Assembly: GCA_009602735.1 (NCBI GenBank)
Contig: WELA01002099.1
Coordinates: forward strand, 35,904-99,903
Reading direction: 5' to 3'
DNA: 64,000 bases
Source: Mesotaenium endlicherianum
Taxonomy: Eukaryota; Streptophyta; Zygnematophyceae; Zygnematales; Mesotaeniaceae
The translations under genes and the position numbers were made by a program. Below are positions 48,834 through 61,422 of the stretch, piece after piece; position 1 is the stretch's first letter; every line of letters starts with the position of its first letter. The notes beneath the pieces were generated by a model. The model saw only the letters and a list, made by a program, of their open reading frames with translations, was not told the DNA's origin and ran no database searches.

Positions 48834-49880
48834 TCACCCGCTTGCGAGCTGCAGGGCCGTTGTCATCATCGCCGTTCGGAGCTTCCATGCCGGCATCTGG
48901 CTCCAGAATCGTGCCCCTCCACGGAGCACGCCCCATAACGCGTTTGACGACGAAGGCCGCAAGCTGCGGCAGCAGCCCTGCCGCATGACCGAGCCTCTCC
49001 CGCTTCTGCTCCTGCCACTGCTGCTGCCGGGAGTTTGATGGAACTGTATGCATCTTCTCCTCCTCCTGCTGCTGCTGCAGTCACAGCATGCGATTCGACA
49101 GCGAAAGTTGCGAGAGATCCAAGCTGATGACAGAACTTTTGAAGGATGGGAAAATAAGCACGGCCTAAAGAAGCCAAGCGACGGCAGAGTAGTAAACAGC
49201 AGTATGAGAGGCAAGGAAGAGCATTGGACCAAATCAAGAGCATTGTCCCAACCTCGTGTAAGGAACACTGTAGTGGTCACGTTCCTTGTGCCTTTTAAGT
49301 GTTGCCGCTTGTTGTTTACAAGAATGTATTTGAGTGTGTGTGTGTGTTCGCCGGGCCCAATGCAGCTTGAGAAGATGATGTGGGACACACTTCCCACTCA
49401 AAATATGCATGAGCGTTGAGAGAGTACCTCAGCAAGCAAAACAGGGCTGCGAGTGGCAGGACCGTTTTTGACAGGCAAATTAGCCTCTGCGCTCTCTGCC
49501 TAAGGCAGACCAGTAGCCTTCTCCTGTGCAGCTGCGTGTAGATACTGACCCAGCCAATGGCCACAGAAGAGACAAGGGTCGTACAATCATTTCGCGTGCA
49601 GACTCTACTGACAAGCTCCCGTGTGAGCACGCATAGAATACAGGCCACTATGACGCCCACAAGACTTGTTTACCCTTTGATCTTTACTTACACACATAAA
49701 TGCAAAAGACGAGAAAGTTGAAGCTGTCAGTGCATCCCGAGCCGTGGTCTCTCTATCCCCCCTCCCCCCCTACAAAAAACAAACTAGTATCACATATTCA
49801 GCTAGATGATATAGCATATGTTCTTTTCCTCAGTCAATGACTGGCAAGTGGCACTCGACCTTTCAAGAATCAATCAGCTA
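48834..49880. other. Possible 5' exon and upstream region of the EGF/beta-helix gene
   Basis: On the minus strand 49053-48834 is open from an ATG (MHTVPSN) to a strong donor GTGAGT. It encodes a Gln-rich then acidic stretch, but its phase does not fit the exon starting at 48666. It may be a first exon with another small exon between, or untranslated leader. The rest, to the hAT remnant at about 49.9 kb, shows no gene and should hold the promoter. Confidence 0.3.
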
Positions 49881-49899
49881 GCATTATTTTGAGCCTTTA

Positions 49900-51150
49900 G
49901 GAAGCACCCTCTTAGACAAAGAGGTCACACGAGTAGAACAATGGGAGAAAAAGCAACTAAAGCACATAGAGATTTCTAAGTGCACTATAGTATTAGATGG
50001 GTGGACACACACATCAGGCCATCCCCTCTTGAATGTCCTTAGAGTGTCTCGTGGTGTTGAGTTGTTCATGGACTCCGTTAATACTGAGGGCGAGAAGAAG
50101 ACCGGTGAGTACATTGCTAAGTTCATTATTGAAGCCGTGAAGAAAGTGGGTCCTGAAAATGTTGTGCAAGTATGCACAAAAATAGCTGCCGATTGTGTCA
50201 AGGCAGGTGAGTTGGTACAAGAGGAGTTCCTTGACATTTTTAGAATTCCTTGTGCGGCCCATTGCATAGATCTGCTTCTCAAAGACCTAGGGAAAATTCA
50301 GGACTTAGAAGAGATTGTAGATAAATTGAAGGGCCTAGTCCAGTTTGTGACTACTCACCACATGCCTCATGCTATTTACCGTCAGCATGCAAAGAGGCTC
50401 AATAATGTGTTAAAGTTGCTGAAGCCTGCACCCATCAGATTTGCAAGTAGCTTTCTATGCTTGCAAAGATTGTATGAAGTTAGAGACACCTTGCAAGCTA
50501 TGGTAGCTGGTAGTTATTGGCTTGAGTGGTCCGCTAAGAATGGGTGTGCAAATGAGACTACGAGGATTCGAGACATCAGTCAGAAAGACAGTATGTGGGA
50601 GAGATTGAAAGTGTGGGTAAATGTTTGTGAGCCAATAGTTGTACTTCTTCGTCTTGTTGACTCTCCCGAGCCAGCATTAGGCAAGATCTGGGCCAGGATG
50701 TCTGCAATTCAAGAGCACGTCAACAATGCCCCCGGTCTAAAAGACGCTCAGATAGCCAAGGCTGCCAAGGAAGTTGCCGCGCGTTAGCAACAACTACACT
50801 TCCACCGGTAGGTTGTTATTTGTCATATTTGTCTTCACCCTTCCCGATAGGCATGTTGTTGAACTTGATTTGCTGCTTTGTTTTCTTGCATGTCCTTGTG
50901 TGTCATGTTCCCTCTCTCTCATCTCTCTCAATGCTCTTCTCTCTCTCGCACTCTCTCTCTCTCTATGGAAATTATTGAATATATTTGTCATTGATGTTCA
51001 TGTTTTGTTTAGCTCTTGTGCAGGCTACTACATGGATCCAAAGTTTCAAGACCATGATTCTTGGGCCAGCGATAGTTCTCTCTTGAGGGACCATTTGCTA
51101 GTGACAAGTGTGCCAGAAGCTTGTTGGAAAGGGGACTTTGCTAAGAGCTC
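49900..51150 (+). pseudogene. hAT-superfamily transposase remnant (DUF659 type)
   Basis: Part of a hAT DNA transposase. The open frame from about 49900 reads KEVTRVEQWEKKQLKHIEIS, then IVLDGWTHTSGHPLLNVLRV (the DUF659 core Asp-Gly-Trp motif), FRIPCAAHCIDLLLKDLGKI (the CAAH motif preceding the second catalytic region) and PAPIRFASSFLCLQRLYEV (the R-F-x-S motif). It stops at 50787. A further piece at about 51023-51110 (AGYYMDPKFQ) is typical of the region before the hAT dimerisation domain, after about 235 bp that could be an intron (AG border near 51022). The N-terminal zinc finger and the dimerisation domain are absent. A gypsy LTR begins at 51170 directly after it. I cannot find the missing end on the other side of that element. 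Confidence 0.8.
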
Positions 51151-51169
51151 AAGTTGACAAGGAGCTGAG

Positions 51170-51890
51170 TGTAATGAATCAGTATATTGGTTGAATCAGT
51201 ATATTGGTTGAATATAACAGTTAAATTAGTTCAGCCTGCTGAACTCTAGTTAATAATCAGTCTGCTGGACTTTATATTTAATATCAGTTTAATGACTCAG
51301 CCGAAAGCAGCAGGCTGAAGTTGGCTTAAGTCAGCTTGCTGACACATTCTTTGACAGCCAGCTGACTTCCGTACTCGGTAGCAGCGAACTGCCTCGATAT
51401 GCATCTAAGTGTGGTATGCTAGATGAATGGCCAGATGACATCCCTATGATGGATGGCGATTCGGGATGATGGGAGATGGCGGTGGATTTGGTTAACCGAG
51501 GTCCTACCAACGTGGTTAACTCCCGGGTAGGCGGTGCCATCGCACTGACCGTTGAACAGTAAACTCATTCCATGTACATATGCTAGGCATTGCTCTCGAG
51601 TTTGGCATTCGGAAACGAGGCCAACTCTCTTGTACAGCTTACTGAGAGAGATCTGAATCCAAGGCGAGAAGCCATTGATACGCACTGTCTTCTAACCTTG
51701 CTTATGTATGAGTTTACTGATTTCATTATTGATGCTAGTTTACTTGCATTTGATTCACGAGTGTTGTTCACTGCTAGTGTGTTGTCCTTTTGCCGTTTAA
51801 TTAGTTAACGGAAAATCCATAAAGATTACTTGCTGATATAAAGATCTTTATGAATTGTTAATCGCCTATTTGGTAAGTCGATTCATTTCA
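51170..51890 (+). repeat. Family B LTR at the left of element B
   Basis: This 721-bp LTR is closely similar to the solo LTR nested in element A. It includes a small tandem duplication of TATATTGGTTGAATCAG near its start. Confidence 0.92.
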
Positions 51891-54800
51891 CTGGTATCGG
51901 AGCAGTTATCACAGTCTTCTTTGTATGGTAAGGACAAGGTCTCAAACTAGCAACTCCCGAGACATGGAGAACCAGGATAATGAGAATGTCGAAAACCAGG
52001 CGGAGAGCCATGTAGCGTGAACCCGTACCTATTCTGAAGCAGTGGCACATGCTGCAGCTAGAGAGGCTGCAGATGAGACAGCTGCTATTGCCGCAGTCGC
52101 AGCACAGCAAGCTGAGGAGGAGAGAGCCAGACTAGAAGTTGAACAATTAGCAATGGCCGCTGAAGATACAGAAAGGAGGGAAGGACAGCCAGCTGACGAG
52201 CGCACTATTGAAGAACTTATGGCATCAAGGGCTAACGTTCTGAACCCACCTCCTGCTGTACAACTCAATGTACCCCTAGGTCAAATACGTGACCGGCTGA
52301 ATGCGGCAGGAATTGCTGCTGCAGGAGCGAGAGGGACTGTTGAGGACACTACTCAGCGAGTAGATGCTAATGCTGCTGCGGCATTTGCTGGACTACCACC
52401 CCAGAGTGTAGACATGGGAGCATTGTTCGTTCACATGCAGTCGCAAATGGCGACCATGTATCAGTCCCAACAGGAGGAGAAAAGAATCATAATGTCTCTA
52501 CTGCGGGACAGAGGCCAATTGGGGTCTCAAACCACTAGTGGTGGTGGCCGAGGGCCTAGTAAGCCCAAGCCGAAACCTCCCCAGGAATATGATCCTGAGG
52601 GAAACAGAAAATATTACCTGATCAAGTTTCTCGCGGATGTTGAGCAGTGGCTGGAGAACTACCCAGAACTGCAAGATTACGAGAAGGTCAGGCACACCGG
52701 TGCGCTACTGAAAGGCAGTGCCGCAGACTGGTGGCTTTACTGGAAGGAAGAGCGTAAGGCTCGGCAACTCGGTGACCCTACGTGGGTAGAGTTTGTCGAG
52801 AAGTTGCATGAGAAGTTTGATGTCATCAACCAGCAGAAGAAAGCTATCTATGCGATGATCTCCCTGACACTGAAGCAGACCACTTCAGTTGCTGAGTTTG
52901 CTCAAAAGTTCCTGGAGAACATGATGAAACAGCCAGACTTGCCAGATCGATATAGGATAGCATACTTCAAGTGTGGCTTGAAATCCGAAGTCTCTGGTCA
53001 TTTCGCTAAGAAGAAGTATGAGAAACTGGCTGACTTGATCTAGGATGCTGACGCCTGGGATCAGCAGCAGTTCAATCACAAGCGCCAGAGTAATGCTTTG
53101 GTGTCTAAGATTGTCAAAAAGCCCCACGGTTCCTACAATGCAATTGAAGGAGACCAGGCTGAGGATAATCAGGGTGATGAATATGAGTATGAGTACAATG
53201 CTATTCAGTCTAGAGGTAGAGGTGGTTCCTCTCGAGGTGGCTATGGAAGGGGTGGTGGTAGGACTAAGCCGAGACCAGCCTCAGCAAAATCGATTTGCTT
53301 TCATTGCAAGCAGCCAGGTCACTTCAGAGAGCAGTGTCCAGTCAAGCACCTCCCAAAGGTCGAGAGAAAGACCAGCCTTTAAAAAACAGCAACAGTCAGT
53401 CATCCAGTCTACTGACTGTGAGGATGCTAGAGATAGTGAGTCGTCACTAGCTGCCCTTGTAGCAGGTATTATGGGTCCTGCTGAACTGGATTCACTATGC
53501 ATGCCTGACAACCAGATAAAGGAGACCATCAGCAATATAGACGTCCAGAGAGTGCACACTCTGGATGCTCTTGTTCCACCTGATGTCCAACATTTCTTTG
53601 CTAAGTCAGGAGAACAATGCGAAAGTCAGGAAAAGCCAGTCCCCCCTATCCTACTGCATTGCATGGTTGCAGGTAGGAAGGTGAGAGCATTTGTTGACGA
53701 AGGGGCGTCACATACCTTTATCCACAAGGACTTAGTTAAGCGGCTAAGGCTGCCTACTGTCACCCAAGGGAATAGAAAAATATTCCTTGGAGATGCCTCA
53801 AATATCCCGGGAGGAGTTGTAACCAAGCCTATTGAGGTCCAGTTAGGTTCTGGCATTGCAATTCTAAGTGAAACGCTTACATTTGAGGTACTCAACACTG
53901 GCTTTTATGATCTCGTGCTAGGCAGGTCCTGGCTTAGTAGACATCAAGCTGAGCAGATGTACAGTTAAAGTGAGAGGAGCCAGTGATGGGCAGACTGACT
54001 TGGCACCTACTAGTGCTCTTCCTCTTGTCCTGTGTGGATGGCAAATGAAGGAAAAGAAGAGGCTTCCAGAAGGATGTACGTTGCTGAATGCAATGGAGTT
54101 CGTCAAAAGCTGGAACCAAAAGGATGACAGAATGTTCTGTCTGCTGCTAAGAGAGGTACCTCCTCAACCTGAAGAAGTGGTTGAGAAAAAGGTAAGTCCT
54201 CCGGAGCACCCTACTGCTGCGAAAATTGTTGCTCAGTACACGGATGTATTTAATATGCCTCCAGGACTACTCCCTAAGCGGGAAGTAGATCATAAGATTG
54301 ATTTATTACCTGGTAGTCAGCCACCCTAGCAACGCACTTATGGCTTGTCTTATGTGGAGAGCGAGGAGTTGAAAACACAGATTGCAGAGCTTGAGGAAAA
54401 TGGTTATATTTCTCCCAGTAAATCACCTTACGGCGCACCCATCTTATTGTTCAGAAAAAAGATGGCAGTATGCGGATGTGTGTGGATTACAGAGCCCTGA
54501 ACAGAATTACGGTAAAGAACAAGTATGCCTTACCCAGAATCGAGGACTTGCTTGATATCCTGTCTGGTGCTAAGGTGTTCAGTAAGATAGATCTCAAGAG
54601 TGGTTATCATCAAATCAGAATTGCTGAGGGGGATGAACACAAGACTGCCTTCCGCACACGTTATGGACACTATGAGTTCAACGTGATGCCATTTGGACTA
54701 ACTAATGCTCCCGCTACCTTCATGGGTGCTATGAATGACATTTTCAGTCCTTATTTGGATAAGTTTGTGCAAGTTTTCCTGGATGATATTTTAATTTTCT

Positions 54801-57240
54801 CTAAAGATGAAGCTTCGCACACCGAACACTTAAAGAGTGTCCTAGACACTCTGCGGAAAAATCACTTGTATGCTAAAATGAGCAAGTGTGATTTCTTTAA
54901 GGAAAGTATTGAATTCTTAGGCCACGTTGTCAATAAAGAGGGCATTAGTGTGGATCCTAAGAAAGTCCAGACCATAAGGGACTGGCCGGTACCACAGTCT
55001 GTCTCTGAAGTTAGATCCTTCCTCGGGTTGGCTAACTACTATAGGAGATTTATAGAGAATTAGTCTATAAAGGTCAGTAAACTGACTGAACTCATTAAGA
55101 AAGACATTGGGTATGTGTGGGGGGAAGAGCAGCAGGCTGCCTTCTAGACCCTTAAAGATGCCATTTGTTCTGCCTCGGTGCTAGCCGTGTATGACCCCAG
55201 CAAACCGGTGCAGGTGGTCACTGATGCCTCTGACATTGCCATGGGAGCTATTTTGTTGCAGCCTGCTGACAAAACCACAAAGGATGGTAAGATACGGCAG
55301 GAGTGGCACCCAATGTCGTACGAGTCTATGAAATTTAATCCAGCGGAGATTAATTACTCAGTGCATGATAAGGAGCTGCTAACTATTATTCATGTGCTCA
55401 AACAGTGGAGAGCATACTTACATGGTAAAGCTTTTAAGGTGATTACAGATCATCTAGCTCTGACCCACTTTCAGAAGAAGTCCAAGCTGTCGAGGAGGGA
55501 GAACCGCTGGAGCCAGATGCTGGAGCAGTTCCAAGTCCAGATCGACTACAAACCAGGGAAGTTGAATCCTGCTGATGCACTCTCTAGAAGACCTGACTTG
55601 CAAGAAAGGAACTTTAGTCAGCATGCTGTAGATAAAGTCCTGTGTGCACTCACTTCACTAAAGGTGAAAAATTCCTTCCTTGAACAACTTAGGAAAGCCT
55701 ACCTTTCTGACCCAACATTTGAGCCCAGCCCCCCTACTGGTGTGTGTCGTGCTACTGCACTCAAGTATAAGCTTAAGGGAGGGGTCTGGGTGACTGAAAC
55801 CACTTCAGGCAGGCTGAAGCTGGTCATTCCTTATAACTTGGAAATAAGGTCTCTCTTACTGAGTCAAGCGCATGACAGTCTCCTGGGTGGACATTTGGGG
55901 CAGGCCAAAACAGTTGGCAAACTTGCAAAACATTATCATTGGGAGGGGTTACCCCGGGAGGTCTTGAAATATGTCAAGTCCTGTGACCACTGTCAGAGAA
56001 ATAAGTCTCGGCACACACCACCCGGAGGTCTCTTGCAACCACTGCCCATCCCAGCTGGACGCTGGGAAACTATATCCATGGACTGGGTGGTCTCACTCCC
56101 AAGAACTGCCAATGGGCATGATTCAATACTGGTAGTCGTTGATAAACTGACAAAAATGGTCATTTTTATCCCCACAACTGTCAAAGTGACTGCACTCGAA
56201 ATAGCGAGACAGTTGTACAACCATGTAGTCTGCCAACATGGGCTTCCTTCTAATATCATCTCAGACAGAGACTCAAAATTCACCTCTAAGTTCTGGAGAG
56301 CTTTAATGGGGTTAATGGGAGTCAAACAGCTGCTCAGCACATCAAACCACCCTCAAACTGATGGGCAGACTGAAAGAACTAACCGAGTTCTGCAGGGGGT
56401 GCTGAGAGCATATATTAACCAAAAACAAGATAATTGGGATGACCTGTTGCCTCAAATTCAGTTTGCGGTCAACAGTGCGGTGCACGCGTCAACGGGCAAG
56501 ACTCCTTTTGAACTCAGCCTGGGTAGAGTCCCTAAGTCTTCTTTAGATGTACTGGGGGAGTCGTTAACTGACCCTGAAGGGATTGACAATCCGATCTCCC
56601 TCCAGTTAACTCAGGAGTTTGCTGACACTGTCAGAAGTCCAACGAAACCTGCACAAAGCCCAAGAAAACCAACAAAAAATACGCTAATCAACACCGTCGG
56701 GAGCTGACATTTTCTGAAGGCGATTTAGTCAAACTGCATTCTCAGCACCTGTACCTCCCTGGTGTGGTCAAGAAAAAGCTTGGCCCTGTCTGGGTCGGTC
56801 CATATTCGGTAGTGCGTCGTATCCATCAGAATGCTTACAAACTGAACATGTCAGCGGACTACAAGGGTCACCCGGTCTTTAATGTCTCCTTCCTGGAACC
56901 CTACATCAAAGGTGATACACTGTTCACAGGTCGGTTACCTGTCCAACCGGGACCTGTCCCCGCTGTCCGAGACGGCGATCCTGAGGAATATGAGGTCGAG
57001 GAGATTTTAGACGCTCGCTCGGTCCATCGATCGTCTAAATATGTCATGAAGTACCTCATCCGATGGAAGGGTTACGATGCCTCTAGGGACACTTGGGAAT
57101 TTAAAGACCAGCTGACCAATGTCAAAGGGGCGTTGAAACGGTTCCACCTTCGGGCGGCTGGGGCACCGCCCTAACTGTCCCTTAAGTGGACATGGGAAGG
57201 TGACAGGAGGTCCTGTCTCCATATAAGTTGGAGGGGGATG
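51170..57240 (+). mobile_element. Ty3/gypsy chromovirus, element B (broken, no matching 3' LTR)
   Basis: The left LTR is 51170-51890 (TGTAATGAATC to GATTCATTTCA), followed by a Met-tRNA-like primer-binding site (TGGTATCGGAGC). Gag begins near 51926 (MVRTRSQTS) and includes a CCHC knuckle (CFHCKQPGHFREQC, near 53300). Protease (near 53690), reverse transcriptase (about 54470-55060, with VFLDD), RNase H (near 55210), integrase (HHCC region near 55870, core 56070-56400) and chromodomain (about 56985-57110) follow in the usual order. A polypurine tract lies at about 57228-57238. The sequence after it starts TGTGACAG and is unlike the left LTR, so the element is not bounded by a matching pair. It is broken, with roughly half a dozen breaks, and older than element A by appearance. 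Confidence 0.88.
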
Positions 57241-57996
57241 TGACAGTTAGTGACAGTTGTGACAAGCAACCCACCTTTAAAATTAAGTTGGAGGGAGTGG
57301 TATTCTCTGATCACCATATTACACACTCAACCTGCGCTCACACTCACTTGCTCTCTAACTCAATTTTCCCTTGTATTCACTCACACCAGGTATTCCACTC
57401 TAGGAACTCTCCCGATCGCGTTCCTCTTCATCAAGGGCACTCAGTAGCGGCAAAATATCATGACTTCATTAACTGCATGTCAGCAAAAAAATTAAAATTA
57501 ATATTTATAAATTATATGTGGCGTATGAATTCTAAAAAAGTCTGTCTCTTCGCAAATACATTCTCTACTTTTCAATTCTTAATAGAAGCAATTTGCAAAA
57601 ATGCTTCGAAAAAAAAGAATTGAAATGGAGTTGAAAAACAAAGTAAGTGAACAATGCACTTAGAACAACTCGAACGACAGCGAACAAGCGAATCGGAGAA
57701 CTTGGCGTGCATGCGAACAAGATAACCTATAAAATTAGTTAAAATGGAAGTTTGTATCCAGAAGACTATCAAGAACAGTTTTTCTGCCCAGCACGTGTCA
57801 GAAAGAACGAACATGTACGACATGTACGACATTACGTTAACACTTCAAGTCCATGACTTTCTTTCAATTAAAAAAGTCATATTTAAATTTAAAAAAACGA
57901 ACTAACAAAACATGGCACAAAAAACAGCACGAACTATAGTGAACAAGCAAACAGCAAAAGTAAGAGTACATGCGAACGGCGTAACCCTCCTTCAGA
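57241..57996. other. LTR-like start of another family, then AT-rich DNA
   Basis: Directly after the element B polypurine tract, the sequence TGTGACAGTTAGTGACAG looks like the start of an LTR of a different gypsy family. It continues as CA- and CT-rich DNA to about 57450 and then as AT-rich DNA with no coding signal. I see no matching copy elsewhere in the window. Confidence 0.4.
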
Positions 57997-58843
57997 ATAG
58001 GTACGGGCTTTTGCTACATGGCTTTTAGCCTGGTTTTTGACATTATCGCTAACCTGGTTCTCCATGTCTTGGGAGTTGCTAGTTTAAGAACTTGTCCTTA
58101 CCATACGAAGAAGACTGTGATAACTGCTCCGATACCACTGAAATGAATCAACTTACAAAGAGGCGATTAACAATTAATAAGATCTTTATATCAACAAGTG
58201 AGCTTAGGGAACTTTTTGTTCACTCATTCAAACAGCAAAGGACATCATACCAGCGGCATATAATTCTCACAAGTCAAATGCAAGTAAACGAGCATCAATT
58301 ATGCAAACAGTAAATACGTGCATAAGCAAGGTTAGAAGACAGTTGACATCAATGACTTCTCGCCTTGGATTGAAAGTTCTCTCAGTAAGCTGTACAAGAT
58401 AGTTGGTCTCGTTTCCAAATGCTGAACCCGAGAGCAATACCTAGCATATGTACATGGAATGAATTTACTGCATTCAACGGCAAGTGCGATGGCACCGCCT
58501 ATCGGGAGTAAACCACGTTGGTAGGACCTCGGTTAACCAAATTCACCGCCATGAATTGCCATCCATCCTAAGGATGTCATCTGGCCATCCATCTAGCATA
58601 TTACACTCAGATACATGTCTAGGCAATTCGCTGCTATCGAGTACGGAAGTCAGCTGGCTGTCAAAGAATGTGTCGACAAGCTGACCTTAGTTAACTTCAA
58701 CTTGCTGCTCCCGGCTGAGTCATTCAACTGATAATTATATAAAGTCCAACAAACTGAATGTTCACTAAAGTATAGCAGACTAAACTTAATTAACTATTAT
58801 ATTTAAATGAATATCATATCTACCAATATACTGATTTACTACA
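57997..58843 (-). mobile_element. Inverted family B LTR with leader
   Basis: On the minus strand this is a family B LTR (58843-58139, 705 bp) followed by the primer-binding site and about 140 bp of the same leader and gag start found at 51891-52038. It ends abruptly near 57997. It is a fragment of a separate family B element in the opposite orientation. It is broken, with no pol part present. Confidence 0.85.
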
Positions 58844-58859
58844 AAACTCAAGTTGACTG

Positions 58860-59440
58860 GTTCAGGTGAACAAAAATTCCCAAGCAAATCAAAAATTGAG
58901 GCTTGTGAAGGTTGCCGTTGCTCAACCTGGAAGGGAATCCGGAGAAATTCAATTATATATGCGGTTGAGGAGTGGAAGGATCTACCATCCTGTGGAGCCT
59001 ATGAAAGGCTTTGATTCAAGCCAGAGTCCACAAAGAAGTGAGACGTCTAAGCGGTCTGACAACCCGTGGAGTGAGCGACTATCGGGAGATGAGTCTTGCC
59101 ATGTCTTTGCAAAAGGTGAGAATCCGTAAAGCGCGCGTTTCTTTGCACTTGATTTGGACAGTAAACTAGACGCGCGGGTAAGAGTCAGTGAGATTGGTCA
59201 CCTTTAGAGATGGCTGGTGATTATAGGAATGAAAATTTTAAGTTCAACTTATCTACAAAATATTTTAGTGGACAAACTAACGAAAACAGTCTCACTTTCG
59301 AAGAGTTTCATGAGATCCATTGGGCGGATTTCTTTGAGAAGATCCAAGAAGATGCCTCATACACACAGTTTGTTGCATTCATAAGTCTCGTTCAGTATTT
59401 GGACAAGGATGCCTTGGTAGTCTATCGCCAGTTCTAGAAA
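58860..59440 (+). pseudogene. Gag-like retroelement relic, family uncertain
   Basis: Open stretches include VKVAVAQPGRESGEIQLYMR and, from 59210, KYFSGQTNENSLTFEEFHEI, a pattern like the start of an LTR-retroelement gag. Nothing recognisable as pol follows. The piece is broken and of uncertain family. A host origin cannot be excluded. Confidence 0.35.
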
Positions 59441-60662
59441 TATGAGTACTTTACCCATAAATAGGCATTTAGAGAGCAAAAGAAGGCTAGGGATTCAAAA
59501 ATCTAGAAAGAGGCTGCAAAAGCCGATTATTAGCTTTGTCGTTAAAAAGGGCAATGCCTGCCGCACCTGTTGAGAGCGTAGAATCGGCTGCAGAAGTACA
59601 ATAATTTATCGAGGCCATGAGATCTTACAGAGGGTTAGCAAAGGGCAGCCACTCAAAATAATGGCAAGAGACTTGTGGTTTGCAAGCTTGTCATATTCTT
59701 CATATTCTTGCGCCTACATATATATTCAAATGTCGCGTTCTATACTTTTTATTGAGCCACAAATGCGAGATTGCCAATCTAGGCGTACAACCTTGAACTA
59801 AAAGCTCGGTCCATTGTCTTGAATCTCTTATCAAGCCTTCGAAAGTTGAGCACTACTCATACTCTCGCAGTTTGATCCATTTCAAAAATTTCAATAAAAC
59901 TTACACACCAAGCTGCTCCTCCTTAAGCAATTTTCTCGTGCACTAGCAGTTTGAGCCCAATCAAATATTCAAAGAGGTTTACCATTCAAAATCTTCCTCC
60001 TTGACTAATTCTCATGCACTGGCAGTTTGAGATTGTTAAAGTTTTTCAATTAATGATACACATCATGTTATTTCCATACGATTTTTTATCATGTAAGAAA
60101 TTTTGGAAAACATGTCATGGCCATCAAGTTTGTATGCATGCAGTCCTAGGATTGCTTCTCATATCCTTTCAAGAGGATTCTTTTCAATTATTTAGGACAT
60201 TTACTTTGCTCTCATGCAAAAAACCTGTGTGTCCGACACCTACTGCGCTCATGTGTTACCTATGAGACACTCTTGCAATCCCTCAAACTCCACATCCTTA
60301 TATTACATTGCTCTGCACCCTGTGTAACCTCCTTATCTGCCTTTTTCTATCAAGCACAAATTTTGCCATCTAGTCACTCCCCGTAAGGTTATGAAAGTGT
60401 ACTTTGTATATCTCTAGCATTTTATATACATAGAGTATGATCTTAGTATTTCAAGTTGTTTGGATAAGTATTGAGAAATTTATGGATTTTGAGAGTTTGT
60501 AGTGAGTTTTAAATGTCACAGCTTCAATGTAGTGACAAATACAGGTGCAGTGTCGAATATTTTGGTTAAAGTTCAGGGAGTACGCACCAAATTATGATGG
60601 TGCCTGAAACTACGATTAATTACGTAAAGAGCCAAAGTGATTGTGGAAGTTCTAGAAGCTAC
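59441..60662. other. AT-rich DNA without recognised features
   Basis: About 1.2 kb lies between the gag-like relic and the target duplication of element C. I see no gene, RNA or repeat here. Confidence 0.5.
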
Positions 60663-60667
60663 GTGAG

Positions 60668-61422
60668 TGAAAGAGGCGCAGTGCCTTCGTGGAAGCGTAG
60701 TGGACCACGAGGAACAAAGCTAGTTGCAGTTATACTCCAGAGCGCAGCGGCATCTCACTAAGAAAGCGTAGGAAAATTATTGATAATATTGAGTTGCAAG
60801 AAATTGCTTATAAATGGAATATAATGAAAGGCCTCGTCATTACAAACCCGTAGAAATTTACAAATGTGAAAACTCATAATAAATGAAGAAGTTATGCCTA
60901 TTTGTACTTTTCTAACTTAAGTCTTCCTCTCTAGGAGGGAGGCCCGCTTAGCAACGGATTTTCCTAAGTGTTTTTCAAATTGCCCCTTCAAGAATATTTG
61001 TGAGAAGGCCAAATCAATCTCATCTAACAAAACGGGTTGATTTGAAGTCCACCTACATGCATCGACATTTCTAGAATATACTAACTTAGGCGCGCTACGC
61101 GAATCCAAAACTTCTTGGTAAATCGACCTAGTCGGCACTCAGCGTCAGCCATAATTACGTGAAGGTTCAAATTCACTCTAACGACCCAGATTGCTCGACG
61201 TTGTTGGTCAATCCGACGGTCGCGCTCACCGCGAATTAAGGACAGTAGTCGACCAACCTGAAAACTAAATAAACTTCAGAAATCCATAACTTTCTCAATA
61301 CTTAACCAAATTCGACGAATTTTGTATCAAAATGACCCTAAAAATACACTCTATGACTCTATGCATTTCAAACAAGTTCTTAAATAACTCAAAAATGCAT
61401 ATTATAAACTTATAACCTTACA
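60668..61422 (-). repeat. Element C LTR (left in window)
   Basis: This 755-bp LTR of the element A family reads on the minus strand and is followed inward by the polypurine tract complement. Confidence 0.88.
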
